Source: Periweissella beninensis (GTDB taxonomy: Bacteria; Bacillota; Bacilli; Lactobacillales; Lactobacillaceae). From it: a stretch of 64,000 bases of DNA. Below the pieces are notes generated by a model that was given only the letters and a program-made list of their open reading frames with translations, was not told the DNA's origin and did no database searches. Shown piece by piece: positions 38,815-47,376 of the stretch; the stretch's first letter is position 1, and the number at the start of each line of letters is the position of its first letter. The stretch lies in contig NZ_JAFBDN010000007.1 in the NCBI RefSeq assembly GCF_016908275.1, forward strand, positions 22,633-86,632, written 5' to 3'. The position numbers and the translations under genes were made by a program.

Positions 38815-40332
38815 CTAACCCAGAAAATGACGTAGCTGAGCTTGTTTATTAATCAATGCAGTGACGGCAACACTGGCGCCATCCTTAATATTCACAATTT
38901 GTTGGGCTAATTGATAATGTAATTCCTGCTCTTGAGTTTGGGGCTTAATTTCAAAGGCTAAGATATTTTGTAAGGTTTCAATATCTTTTTTTACATCATT
39001 CCAAGCCGGGTTATTAGCGGCTAAAATGGCTAATGAATCTAGATTTAGGTAGGCAGCTAGTTCAGTAAAATCTTTTTTCATGTTGGGATAATGACGGACA
39101 AAGACACCTAGTTCACGGGCATTAAGCGAAGCCAAGGCCCGCCCAAAGCCAATAAATTCTGGTGGGACACCAATCGCATAAAATGAGCCCGAAAAATTAA
39201 TGGCTCGTGGTAGTGCTAGCCCATCAACTTCTCTGGAATAGCCTAATACGCCAACATGTTGGCGCCGATCACGCCGCTTTGGAAAGGCCTTAAAGATGGG
39301 CTGCATATCAAGAATTAAGTTATCCAAGGTATGGCGATAAAATTCAGCAGATTTTTTGGCCACATTAATTAAAATGGCTTGTTCGTTAGCACTAATTTCA
39401 AGTGGTTTCACATGAGGTAAGGTTGTCTTTAATTGCTGAATAGCTTGTTGAACGGTTGCTAGTGGATAATCATATCTAAACGCCGATTGAACAGTGACTG
39501 TACGCACACCCGCAAATTCTTGCACAAAGCGTTCGATTCGGTTAGGGGCTAGGCCACCTCTAAAGATTGCTGAACCCATGCCAGTAATTGGGTAAATATC
39601 AATATTTTCAGCTTTAGCAAATTCATATAAGCGCGCAATAGCTAGTTTATTACCAGTGATTGCATTCATAAAGCCAGAGGATAGTGCTGAATCAGATCCA
39701 GCTAAAAACACCCGCAGATATGGGGGCTTGAAGCCAAAATGTTTCTCATGTAGATCAAGATATTGTTTGAGAATTTCAGGAGCATGTAATTGAGTTTCAA
39801 ACCCTTCAAATAAAGGAATCATTTCAATATAGGGTGTGTTTTGGCGTTGGGCGGTAAATACTTGTGTTTTAAAGGTTGCTAATTTTTCAAATAATTTTTG
39901 CATTTCAATAATTTGATCAGCGCGTTCGGCCATCGGTAAAATCGCTTCAAACAAAGGACGTTGAGCAAATTGTAAGTCATGGGCAAAGTCTTCTGAGGAA
40001 AGAAAAGCAGTCATTGCTTGCATTAAACTATAGCCTTTTTCTTCCCAGATATTAGGGAATCGGAAGGTTATAAATTTGTCGCGCCCCAATTGATGCTCTT
40101 TAAAATAATCATATTTTGTTGAAAAAAGACGATCGATAACAGCAGCATCAGCGTGTTTACCTTCCCAATCCCACATATATTCATCAACATCAAGAGTAGC
40201 AAAATTTTCAAACGCTTCAACTGTTTCGGTATAAGCTGAAATAAAGGGATTTTGGTTGACATCCCAAAATGCTGCATGCGCATTATCTGGATGTTGTGTC
40301 CCCATTGTAACTGGAATGTTTCTTTTTGACAT
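38815..40332 (-). CDS. ppcA: Phosphoenolpyruvate carboxylase, archaeal type
   Basis: Carboxylates PEP to oxaloacetate, feeding aspartate synthesis. Start at ATG with 5' end 40332 after AAGGAG; 505 aa, about half the size of classical PEPC. The N-terminus MSKRNIPVTMGTQHPDNAHA is typical of the archaeal-type enzyme, as are YLRVFLAGSDSALSSGFMNAITGN and YPITGMGSAIFRGGLAPNR. This form is rare in bacteria but known in Leuconostoc, Oenococcus and Clostridium perfringens, which helps place the host. Confidence 0.93.
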   Translation of the reverse strand: MSKRNIPVTMGTQHPDNAHAAFWDVNQNPFISAYTETVEAFENFATLDVDEYMWDWEGKHADAAVIDRLFSTKYDYFKEHQLGRDKFITFRFPNIWEEKGYSLMQAMTAFLSSEDFAHDLQFAQRPLFEAILPMAERADQIIEMQKLFEKLATFKTQVFTAQRQNTPYIEMIPLFEGFETQLHAPEILKQYLDLHEKHFGFKPPYLRVFLAGSDSALSSGFMNAITGNKLAIARLYEFAKAENIDIYPITGMGSAIFRGGLAPNRIERFVQEFAGVRTVTVQSAFRYDYPLATVQQAIQQLKTTLPHVKPLEISANEQAILINVAKKSAEFYRHTLDNLILDMQPIFKAFPKRRDRRQHVGVLGYSREVDGLALPRAINFSGSFYAIGVPPEFIGFGRALASLNARELGVFVRHYPNMKKDFTELAAYLNLDSLAILAANNPAWNDVKKDIETLQNILAFEIKPQTQEQELHYQLAQQIVNIKDGASVAVTALINKQAQLRHFLG

Positions 40333-40673
40333 GGCGAACTCCTTTTGGTTTGGGAAAGATTTATTATAGCTAATTATGCCATAAATAGCCTTAAGATTAA
40401 CCCTAAAATCGTATTTTTTTAAAATCCTGAGCATAAAAATTTTTAATGATAGTCAACGTTCTGCGTAAAGGATTTCAATAGGTTTAAATTTTAGGCGTGT
40501 TTGCTAGGGAGCACTTGTCTGAGACGGACGGTTTGAAGGACCTACAATGCCTTGCCATGCATAAAATGGTTATAACTGAGAGATGCGTGTTTGCATAGTG
40601 ATTAGGAAAAACTTTGCAACAGACTAAATTTAGTCTGTTATAATTAAAAAGAAAAGGAAGCGAGAGGACGTTT
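40333..40673. other. Intergenic region with GC-richer island and palindromic promoter
   Basis: The 341 bases hold a locally GC-rich stretch (about 40490-40560) that I cannot identify and the palindromic promoter at 40613-40644. No gene is seen. The GC-rich piece could be part of the ppcA leader on the minus strand or a small RNA. Confidence 0.4.
40613..40644 (+). promoter_or_regulatory. Promoter with 22-base perfect palindrome in spacer
   Basis: A perfect palindrome spans 40618-40639 (half-site AACAGACTAAA). It lies between a TTGCAA-like -35 (about 40614) and TATAAT (40639-40644). The position suggests a repressor operator for the two unknown genes downstream. Confidence 0.6.
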
Positions 40674-41612
40674 ATGGACTTACAAGAATTTAGTCAGAAA
40701 TTTGGCATCGATACGACAACTAGTTTTCAATATAATAACGAAAATTTTAACTTATTATTTTCACGCTATGAAAATGGCAACTGGTGTCTTAACCTAATTT
40801 CTGATCAAAATCCAATTGGGGAGATTAATGCGGATATAGTACCAGCTAATGAGTTAACAGTAGCAACAAAAGCGCTGTTAGCGGATGATTTTATTGTCAT
40901 TAGTTCACAGCAACAAGCATATTTAAAGTTGTTAAGTAATGCTAACGTAATTATTAATCATCCCTTTTTCATGGAAAAAGTGGAAAATTATAGTAAAGGC
41001 CGGCTAGTTACGAAAGATGCATATCAGTTACATCCCGACTTTATAACGTATATTAAAAAACAAGTAAAGGTTAATCTAAAAGGGGCTCGAAATTTAGCTA
41101 CGGTAGGCTTTATTATTAATAAACCGAGTGACGGTTTTGATCGAATTATCTTTGATCGTGATCGGCAACTACGCGATAATCCTGAGCTAGCGCTGAACAA
41201 TGGTGGTATAGCTGATAACGCCAAATCAGGCCGGCCAGAGATTGCCCCTGCACTGAAAGTTCAAGCAACGAATGTTTTAGAAGATTTGGCATATGTTGAC
41301 AGTGAGGGTAATCCAATTGAAGTTGGCTTACGGGTTAAAAAATATGCTGTTGATGGTGCTTTTTATCTTGAACTTAATGATAAAACAACGCAAACCCAGT
41401 TAGTGATTATCAGTAATCATGGAACTGTTAAGCAGTTAAGCAAGCAAGTTAAGGTTAATTTGGGCAGTGGAGATGTATTCAAATTTGGAACCCAAATATC
41501 AAAAGAATGGTTATTAACATCAGGCTTGTTTGAAAGTGTGGATGAAACGAATGCGGTTGCAAATTTAAGTGTTGTGGGACAAGCGGTATTACAAATGAAG
41601 GTAGGCGAATAA
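40674..41612 (+). CDS. Unknown cytosolic protein
   Basis: Not recognised. The 312 aa protein has no signal peptide or membrane helix. Acidic and Asn-rich segments are present. The middle contains RIIFDRDRQLRDNPELALNNGG, and the C-terminal half looks beta-rich. GAGAGGACG precedes the ATG. The next gene begins after a single base, so both form an operon, and the palindromic promoter suggests specific regulation. Confidence 0.75.
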   Translation: MDLQEFSQKFGIDTTTSFQYNNENFNLLFSRYENGNWCLNLISDQNPIGEINADIVPANELTVATKALLADDFIVISSQQQAYLKLLSNANVIINHPFFMEKVENYSKGRLVTKDAYQLHPDFITYIKKQVKVNLKGARNLATVGFIINKPSDGFDRIIFDRDRQLRDNPELALNNGGIADNAKSGRPEIAPALKVQATNVLEDLAYVDSEGNPIEVGLRVKKYAVDGAFYLELNDKTTQTQLVIISNHGTVKQLSKQVKVNLGSGDVFKFGTQISKEWLLTSGLFESVDETNAVANLSVVGQAVLQMKVGE

Positions 41613-41613
41613 G

Positions 41614-42021
41614 ATGTTTCCATTATATGATGCGACTAAGTTTGCAACATGGGCTGCCGCTAATAATTTAATTCCTGTGCCAACATTAGCACAAGCAGTA
41701 TGGCTAACAATTGATGGGACTATGTATGGGACTAAAGATGAGCAGTTATTAGCACCGCATACCGTGCAAGCCGATGTTGCTACTTATTTAGCGCAGTTTA
41801 CGGTATATAATAATTTAAAGATTACTAGCAATAATTTTTGGAGTATTGTGCATGAAGCCACTGGATTAGTGCGCGTAGTTTATGCCACTGAGATTGTTAG
41901 AACGATGATTAGGCAGCGTTTAAGTGAACCACAACGCCGCCTGATTGAGCAAGCAAATTATGAAATTGAACCGTATACTAAAAATCGGCATTATTTTGAT
42001 GATTACACTTACAATATGTAA
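41614..42021 (+). CDS. Unknown protein, second gene of palindrome-controlled operon
   Basis: Not recognised. 135 aa, soluble. It starts one base after the stop of the preceding gene, with AAGGTAGGCG inside that gene as a possible ribosome site. The C-terminal region has a basic helix (IVRTMIRQRLSEPQRRLIEQANYE) followed by a Tyr-rich end. The tight spacing suggests a common job with its neighbour. Confidence 0.72.
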   Translation: MFPLYDATKFATWAAANNLIPVPTLAQAVWLTIDGTMYGTKDEQLLAPHTVQADVATYLAQFTVYNNLKITSNNFWSIVHEATGLVRVVYATEIVRTMIRQRLSEPQRRLIEQANYEIEPYTKNRHYFDDYTYNM

Positions 42022-42118
42022 GCTGAAGTGCTATACTATTTTTAGTTTACTAGTGGGATTATTCATCCGCCAATAAAATAGTTACTGATCAACAATATTT
42101 TGATAATTAGGAGCGTTT

Positions 42119-42268
42119 ATGCGGATTAATATTATATTAGCAGCACCAAAAACTGGTGAAAGACTATATTTAACACAAAAAAATCGTCGTAATACACCCG
42201 ATAAATTGGTGTTGAAAAAGTATTCACCAAAATTACGGCAAGTTACAGAATTTATCGAGGTTAAATAA
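42119..42268 (+). CDS. rpmG: 50S ribosomal protein L33, cysteine-free form
   Basis: A 49 aa gene ([20 protein letters not shown], then [19 protein letters not shown]). It matches bL33 along its length and has no cysteines, so it is the zinc-independent paralogue. AGGAG precedes the ATG. Its stop overlaps the rpsN start (TAATG). The usual role is to replace the zinc-binding L33 when zinc is scarce. Confidence 0.93.
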   Translation: MRINIILAAPKTGERLYLTQKNRRNTPDKLVLKKYSPKLRQVTEFIEVK

Positions 42269-42537
42269 TGGCAAAAAAAGCAAAAATTGAAAAACAAAAA
42301 AAGATTGCAGCTACGGTTGCAAAATATGCAACTAAACGGGCCGCTTTGAAAGCAGCCGGTGACTATACTGAATTAGCCAAGCTACCACGTAATGCTTCGC
42401 CCGTACGGATGCATAACCGAGACATGTTGGATGGTCGGCCACATGCATATATGCGTAAATTTGGAATTAGCCGGTTAAATTTTCGGGACTTGGCACATAA
42501 AGGTCAAATTCCAGGAGTTAAAAAAGCATCATGGTGA
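42268..42537 (+). CDS. rpsN: 30S ribosomal protein S14, zinc-independent form
   Basis: The 89 aa protein carries [49 protein letters not shown], the uS14 signature. It lacks the CxxC...CxxC zinc ribbon of the short form, so it is the long C-minus type. It is coupled to the cysteine-free L33 gene, a pair commonly induced by zinc limitation. An ATCAA-N7-TTGAT repeat (42088-42104) upstream could be a regulator site, but it is not a known Zur/AdcR box. Confidence 0.95.
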   Translation: MAKKAKIEKQKKIAATVAKYATKRAALKAAGDYTELAKLPRNASPVRMHNRDMLDGRPHAYMRKFGISRLNFRDLAHKGQIPGVKKASW

Positions 42538-42564
42538 AGCCTTAACTATTTAAGATAATATGCT

Positions 42565-42615
42565 TAATCAAACAACTAGTTCATAATTTGAATTAGTTGT
42601 TTTTTTGTGATTACT
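42565..42615 (+). terminator. Terminator of rpmG-rpsN, similar to the ISL3-end hairpin
   Basis: AACAACTAGTTCATAATTTG then AATTAGTTG and T8 match the central part of the IS ends at 57561 and 63906 almost base for base. It forms a stem CAACTA(G)TTC / GAATTAGTTG and works as a terminator. Confidence 0.75.
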
Positions 42616-42742
42616 TATAATCAAGTAAGGTAAACAGGAAGCATTTTCGAAAAGTGTTTAAGGAAAAAGTCTTTTTATCAATATTAAAAAATGATAGAAT
42701 TGTTAATAGTCTAAATTATAATTTTACTAGGAGGAACTTATT

Positions 42743-43312
42743 TTGAAAAAAATTAGTTTGGTTATTTTAGCATCAGTATTAGCATTTAATGTTGCGTTAT
42801 CAGTATTTAATGGTTCTCAAGTTGCAGCAGCTCAACAAGTAACAACCGTTAAAAAAGCAGGTCAATATACATTTAAATTAACGGCAACTGGTGGTATGGA
42901 TAAATATTTAGCATCGCAAGCGACAGCTAAAGTTACCGGCAAAAAGGCTAATTTAAATATTGAATTAACAGATTCAAAATTAATTAGTATGATTAATGCT
43001 TTTACAGTTGTGGGGGCCACGACAAATACAAAAACACAAAAGGGGTTTAAGATTACAATTCCCGCTAAACGGTTAAATCAAACGTTAGCAACAACCACCA
43101 GTGTTGTCACCCCATATTACAGCAATGACTATCACGCTAAAGTAACCCTTACGATAACAAAATTTGTTGCTGATAAACAAGCATCTACGAAGAAAAAGGC
43201 TACTAAATCTAAGACTAAGCAAGTGATAAAAAAGGCTAGTCTAAAAAAAGGAACTAAGCACACTATTAAAAAAGTAACTAAAAAAGTAACTAAAGTTAGT
43301 AAAAAAGCTTAA
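42743..43312 (+). CDS. Secreted NEAT-like protein with lysine-rich tail
   Basis: The 189 aa protein has a signal peptide (residues 1-31, cleavage after VAAA). Residues about 38-145 (GQYTFKLTATGGMDKYLASQ, then VTGKKANLNIELTDSKLISMINAFTVVG) look like a NEAT heme-binding-type beta sandwich, but this is a weak match. The last 45 residues are almost only Lys, Thr, Ser and Val and could hold the protein to the wall electrostatically. AGGAGG precedes the TTG start at 42743. No sortase motif is present. Confidence 0.7.
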   Translation: MKKISLVILASVLAFNVALSVFNGSQVAAAQQVTTVKKAGQYTFKLTATGGMDKYLASQATAKVTGKKANLNIELTDSKLISMINAFTVVGATTNTKTQKGFKITIPAKRLNQTLATTTSVVTPYYSNDYHAKVTLTITKFVADKQASTKKKATKSKTKQVIKKASLKKGTKHTIKKVTKKVTKVSKKA

Positions 43313-43342
43313 ACTTTAGGAACGTAATTATTTTACAATTTT

Positions 43343-43390
43343 GGGGTTCACAATTTGCTGACAGCGTTATGCGAATTGGGGCCTTTTTTT
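43343..43390 (+). terminator. Probable terminator
   Basis: CAATTTGC / GCGAATTG with outer GG / CC pairs, followed by seven T residues. Confidence 0.6.
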
Positions 43391-43500
43391 GCTGATTACC
43401 ATCATAACGATTAATATGACATACGTTTCTTGACTATTCATCCAAAAAAGACTATGCTTTTTATAAATAAACTTACAAAAAGTAAGCCTAGGAGGGGACG

Positions 43501-44532
43501 ATGACTAAAGTACAGTTTGGGTTAGATACATTTGGCGATATACCACGTGATTTAATAATTAATGAGCAACCTGATTACCCACAAGCAATTAGACAAGTCG
43601 TTAAAGAAGCTAAGTTAGCTGAAGCTGTTGGGGTGGATATTATTGCGCTAGGTGAACATCATCGCTTTGATTATGCAATATCAAGCCCTGAAGTTGTTTT
43701 AGCGGCAATTGCAAGTGTTACCAATAAAATTACATTGGGTTCGGCAGTTACCGTTTTAAGTTCTGATGATCCAGTGAGAGTTTTTGAACGTTTTGCAACT
43801 GTAGATGCGCTTGCTAATGGGCGTGCCCAAGTTATGCTTGGACGAGGTTCGTTTACAGAATCGTTTCCACTATTTGGTTATGATTTAGCTGACTATGATC
43901 AATTATTTGAAGAAAAAGTAAATTTATTTAGTGAATTATTAAAAGAAAAAGAAACAACATGGACGGGCCAATTACGGCCAGCTTTAAGTGGTGCTAACAT
44001 TTTCCCTAAAACACAGCATGGGCTTAGTACTTGGATTGGGGTTGGTGGTTCACCGGAGTCAATCATTAGAGCTGCCAGATATGAATTGCCAGTCATGCTA
44101 GCCGTGATTAGTGGGACACCGAAGCGCTTTGCACCGTATATTGAGCTAGCTAAACAAGCTGCTGCGAAATTTCAAACACAACCCCAACCGATTGGAATTC
44201 ATTCGCATGGGGTAATTGCCACTGATCAAGCTCAAGCCGAGACAGTAGCATGGTATTCAATTAAAGCGATGATGGATCAACTAGGCCGTGAGCGTGGTTG
44301 GTCTGCAATGTCAAAAGCACAATTTGATCGTGAAATTAAAACGGGTTCGATGTATGTTGGCACACCACAAACTGTGGCTAAAAAAATCGCTAAAGTGATA
44401 AAAACCTTAAATTTAGCACGTTTTGATTTAGTATACGGGGCCGGTAACCAAAGTATCACTGAACGAGAGGCAACCATTCGTTTATATGGTGAAGAAGTAA
44501 TTCCGCTAGTTAAAGAAATGTTAGCCGAATAA
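43501..44532 (+). CDS. LLM class flavin-dependent oxidoreductase
   Basis: Bacterial luciferase-like monooxygenase fold, 343 aa. Family landmarks are visible: IALGEHHRFDYAISSPEVVLAAIAS, then ITLGSAVTVLSSDDPVRVFE and GRAQVMLGRGSFTESFPLFG. It probably binds FMN. Substrate unknown; LAB homologues are common and often sit with other redox genes, as here (an NADP reductase-like gene follows after 18 bases). AGGAGGGG precedes the ATG. Confidence 0.9.
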   Translation: MTKVQFGLDTFGDIPRDLIINEQPDYPQAIRQVVKEAKLAEAVGVDIIALGEHHRFDYAISSPEVVLAAIASVTNKITLGSAVTVLSSDDPVRVFERFATVDALANGRAQVMLGRGSFTESFPLFGYDLADYDQLFEEKVNLFSELLKEKETTWTGQLRPALSGANIFPKTQHGLSTWIGVGGSPESIIRAARYELPVMLAVISGTPKRFAPYIELAKQAAAKFQTQPQPIGIHSHGVIATDQAQAETVAWYSIKAMMDQLGRERGWSAMSKAQFDREIKTGSMYVGTPQTVAKKIAKVIKTLNLARFDLVYGAGNQSITEREATIRLYGEEVIPLVKEMLAE

Positions 44533-44550
44533 ACCCATGGAGGTAAAAGG

Positions 44551-45219
44551 ATGCAAACAATTGGTATTTTGGGTGCTGGTAAATTAGGGATCACCCTTGC
44601 GCAAATTGCTACTAAGGCAGGTTATCAAGTCTTAATTGCTAGTTCAAAGGATCCACAAGCAATTACATTAACGATTGAGGTATTGGCACCGACAGCACAA
44701 GCAGTTACTAGTGCGACAGCTATTGCCAAAAGTGACGTACTTATTTTAGCAATGCCGCTTTCGCACTATAAGCAAGTTAATAGGCAAGCCGTTAAAGGTA
44801 AAATTATTATTGATGCGATGAATTACTGGTGGGAAGTCGATGGAAACCGACCAGAACTACTTGATAAAACGATTTCAACCAGTGAATTAGTACAAGCCTA
44901 TTTTAAGGAAAGTATAGTCATCAAAGCCTTAAATCATATGGGTTACCATGACTTAGCTGATGAATCACTTTTAAGTGATACTGCTAATCCATTAAAAAAG
45001 GCGATTGCAATTGCTGGTAATCAGCGTAAAAGTATTAATGTGGTTAAAAAAATAATCCAAGCTTTTGGTTTTGATACCGTCGTTTTAGCAACGCTACATG
45101 ACGGTATTCGCTTACAACCGGGCACACCGGCTTTTGGTGCAAATGTAGCTGAAGCGGAATTAAGGGCGATGATAGCGACAACGATACCTGGCGAATTTCA
45201 ACTTGGTCAGCACAATTAG
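44551..45219 (+). CDS. NADPH-binding F420-reductase-like oxidoreductase
   Basis: The 222 aa protein has a Rossmann motif GILGAGKLGITLAQ, then ALAP-like spacing to ADV-like SDVLILAMPLSHY and IIDAMNYWWEVDG, matching the F420-dependent NADP reductase superfamily. Lactic acid bacteria do not make F420, so the real cofactor partner is probably another flavin or substrate. It probably forms an operon with the LLM flavoprotein. GGAGG precedes the ATG. Confidence 0.87.
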   Translation: MQTIGILGAGKLGITLAQIATKAGYQVLIASSKDPQAITLTIEVLAPTAQAVTSATAIAKSDVLILAMPLSHYKQVNRQAVKGKIIIDAMNYWWEVDGNRPELLDKTISTSELVQAYFKESIVIKALNHMGYHDLADESLLSDTANPLKKAIAIAGNQRKSINVVKKIIQAFGFDTVVLATLHDGIRLQPGTPAFGANVAEAELRAMIATTIPGEFQLGQHN

Positions 45220-45269
45220 GTGTCTTATTGATTAACTGCTATAATGATAGGTAAAAATGGAGGAATGAA

Positions 45270-45773
45270 ATGGAAATTAAATTACCTTTTTTACAAACCG
45301 AATTACCCCAAGACTATGGAAAGTATGCAGCCAAAGAAAATCGTTTAGCTGGTAAACCAGTAGTCTCATTTCCTTTTACAATTAAAGATGCACCAGCTGG
45401 GACAAAAAGCTTTGCCCTTACATTTATTGATCATGATGCTGTTCCTGTTGCTGGATTTTCCTGGATTCACTGGCTTGCTGCCAATATTGAACAATCCGAA
45501 ATTCCGGCTAACTTTAGTCAACTGGCACCTAGTTCAGTGAAACAAGGCTTTAATAGTAATATTTCAAAATTTGTAGGGGAAACTAACCCGGCATTAACGA
45601 GTTACTATACTGGGCCGATGCCACCTAATGGGGATCATGCATATACTTTGACGGTATATGCGGTTGATAAACTATTACCTTTACCAAACAATTATTATTT
45701 AAATGATTTATATCATGCGCTAACAGGGCATACGCTAGCAAAAACGAGTCTGGACATTATTAGTAAAGCCTAG
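45270..45773 (+). CDS. YbhB/YbcL family (PEBP) protein
   Basis: Phosphatidylethanolamine-binding-like protein, 167 aa, cytosolic. Family residues are visible: SFALTFIDHDAV, SWIHWLAANI, and YYTGPMPPNGDHAYTLTVYAVD. Bacterial members have unknown functions. GGAGG precedes the ATG. It may be cotranscribed with the two oxidoreductases, though a TTGATT / TATAAT pair lies just upstream. Confidence 0.9.
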   Translation: MEIKLPFLQTELPQDYGKYAAKENRLAGKPVVSFPFTIKDAPAGTKSFALTFIDHDAVPVAGFSWIHWLAANIEQSEIPANFSQLAPSSVKQGFNSNISKFVGETNPALTSYYTGPMPPNGDHAYTLTVYAVDKLLPLPNNYYLNDLYHALTGHTLAKTSLDIISKA

Positions 45774-45866
45774 TAAAACTAAGCCAGTTGCTTTAATGGG
45801 GACTTGAATACGAAAAAAGGGCATGATTAGTTAAAAAATATTAATATCAATAATTTAAATAACAGC

Positions 45867-45901
45867 AAAACGTCTAATTCATCATTGAATTAGACGTTTT
45901 T
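45867..45901 (+). terminator. Terminator after PEBP gene
   Basis: Perfect AAAACGTCTAATTC / GAATTAGACGTTTT stem, 6-base loop. Confidence 0.9.
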
Positions 45902-46411
45902 ATGGTGGGTAGCTTGAATTTAAAAATAATAAATTAATAAATTATTCTAAAAATTGTATAAAGTGTGGTATAAGCCTGATATTTTGTATAAAAATACGAC
46001 CTATAATTATAATTTATATGTAAATACAACTTTATTAAGGAGCTAAAAGGCCTTAAAGAGTGGTAAAATTAAAGTAATAAAGCAAATAAGCACTAATAAT
46101 CGGTAATTCAAGACTTTAAAACAACATATTTTTAATTATTGTTGGTTTAAAACGAAAAATTATGGCAATATGATTTGTTTTAAATATACTGAATAATAAG
46201 CATTATTTATAAATATTTACTTGATATAACGGAAAAAGTTTTGTAAAATTTTAAAGTATCTCAATGAGATCAATTAAGTTTAAGGTATCATTAAATAAGT
46301 TTATTTAATGCCGATAAAGAATACATAGGTATTATTATTATTGGATGGTAATAATTACGTGTATCAATTGTAAAAATGATAAATTATAAGGATGAAGTTA
46401 TAGAGTGAGCG
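45902..46411 (+). other. AT-rich intergenic region with higBA promoter and leader
   Basis: 510 very AT-rich bases without a gene. A good promoter lies at 46221-46249. The roughly 160-base leader holds a 9-base inverted repeat (ATTAAATAA / TTATTTAAT, 46290-46309) and a second one (ATTATTA / TAATAAT, 46331-46355), which are candidate antitoxin binding sites. Confidence 0.6.
46221..46249 (+). promoter_or_regulatory. Promoter of higB-higA
   Basis: TTGATA at 46221-46226, 17-base spacer, TAAAAT at 46244-46249. Confidence 0.65.
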
Positions 46412-46774
46412 ATGCACAAAAAAAGATTATTTGAGATATATGTTCAGCCGGATGGACAAAATGAATTTTTAAGTTATTATGAGCAACTACCAGCCCGTGA
46501 TCGGCAAAAGATGTTGGCGGTGTTAAGTCAAATTCAAGACACTAATTTATTAGTTGCCCAACGTAACCTATGGGTAAAACGAATTGAAAAAGATTTATAT
46601 GAATTACGGTGTTATGTTAGTAGTGAACGCACCCATGGGATTTGTTTTATCCTAACTGAGAATAACTATTTGATTACGCATGCTTATCCGAAAGCATCTA
46701 GTGCTGTCCCAAGTCTAGAAATTAAACACCTTAAACAGATGAGAAAGGAATGGACGACCCACCATGGTAATTGA
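46412..46774 (+). CDS. higB: HigB-like toxin (RelE/ParE superfamily, Gp49-type)
   Basis: The 120 aa protein carries the phage Gp49-like HigB pattern: FLSYYEQLPARDRQKMLAVLSQI, LWVKRIEKDLYELRCYV, GICFILTENNYLITHAYPKAS. HigB toxins cleave mRNA at the ribosome. It overlaps the antitoxin gene by 11 bases, with the toxin first, as in the HigBA group. The activity is inferred from family and context. Confidence 0.88.
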   Translation: MHKKRLFEIYVQPDGQNEFLSYYEQLPARDRQKMLAVLSQIQDTNLLVAQRNLWVKRIEKDLYELRCYVSSERTHGICFILTENNYLITHAYPKASSAVPSLEIKHLKQMRKEWTTHHGN

Positions 46775-47030
46775 TGAAATTTTAGCACGTGAAATAGAGG
46801 ACTTAGAATTTTCCCAGCGATTCGATGTGGAAAAAGAAAAGTTGTCAAGTGCGGTAGCTTTATATAATGCTAGAGAAGAAGCAGGTTTAACCCAAGCCGA
46901 ATTAGCTGATTTGGCTGGAACAACGCAAGCAACGATTGCCCGAATTGAACGAGGCGATAACGTATCATTTGAAAAGTTAGCCCAACTAGCTCAAGCTATG
47001 AATAAAAAGTTATTAGTTTCATTTACTTAA
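46764..47030 (+). CDS. higA: HigA-like XRE-family antitoxin
   Basis: 88 aa. The C-terminal helix-turn-helix is REEAGLTQAELADLAGTTQATIARIERGDNVSFEKLAQLAQAM. The N-terminal part (LAREIEDLEFSQRFDVEKEK) probably wraps the toxin. It should neutralise HigB and autoregulate the operon, whose leader carries inverted repeats. A terminator follows. Confidence 0.9.
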   Translation: MVIDEILAREIEDLEFSQRFDVEKEKLSSAVALYNAREEAGLTQAELADLAGTTQATIARIERGDNVSFEKLAQLAQAMNKKLLVSFT

Positions 47031-47063
47031 AAAAACAAGTAACTAGGTTTGGATAAGGATTGA

Positions 47064-47123
47064 AAAAAACCAACATTTAAAGAGGCGCAACGGATTAGGC
47101 ACTCTTTTAGATGTTGGTTTTTT
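47064..47123 (+). terminator. Terminator of higBA
   Basis: AAAAACCAACAT...AAAGAG / CTCTTT...ATGTTGGTTTTTT. The stem has small mismatches and a GC-rich loop. Confidence 0.85.
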
Positions 47124-47145
47124 GGCTACTTAGGACAAAGCATAA

Positions 47146-47259
47146 CTAATGGACTAAAACCATGAATAAAAGTTGTGCTATGATAATACCAATGACAATC
47201 GCTAAAATAATGGTAGCAATTAAGCTCAGGATAAAGTGGTGATCAATGAATTTAAGCAT
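47146..47259 (-). CDS. Small single-helix membrane peptide
   Basis: A 37 aa peptide starting MLKFIDHHF, followed by one hydrophobic helix (ILSLIATIILAIVIGIIIAQ) and a short end. GGGGGAAG lies 5 bases upstream of the ATG, which is why I call it a gene. Function unknown. Such peptides next to toxin-antitoxin modules can be type I toxins, but no antisense RNA is apparent. Confidence 0.55.
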   Translation of the reverse strand: MLKFIDHHFILSLIATIILAIVIGIIIAQLLFMVLVH

Positions 47260-47376
47260 GCTAACTTCCCCCAAAATAAAATCTTAAATTACAACTTAAT
47301 TATAACAGGAATGGCACTAAAAAATGAATTAATTGAGTAAAATAACAGTTGCTCAAATAAGGATTGAGGTAAAGAG

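Noticed and set aside
40500..40545. Possible tRNA or T-box in the GC-rich island
   Set aside because: No GGTTCGAATCC T-arm, no CCA end and no T-box GGTGG sequence.
43501..45219. True F420-dependent pathway
   Set aside because: Lactic acid bacteria do not make F420 and no F420 biosynthesis gene is present; only the folds are shared.
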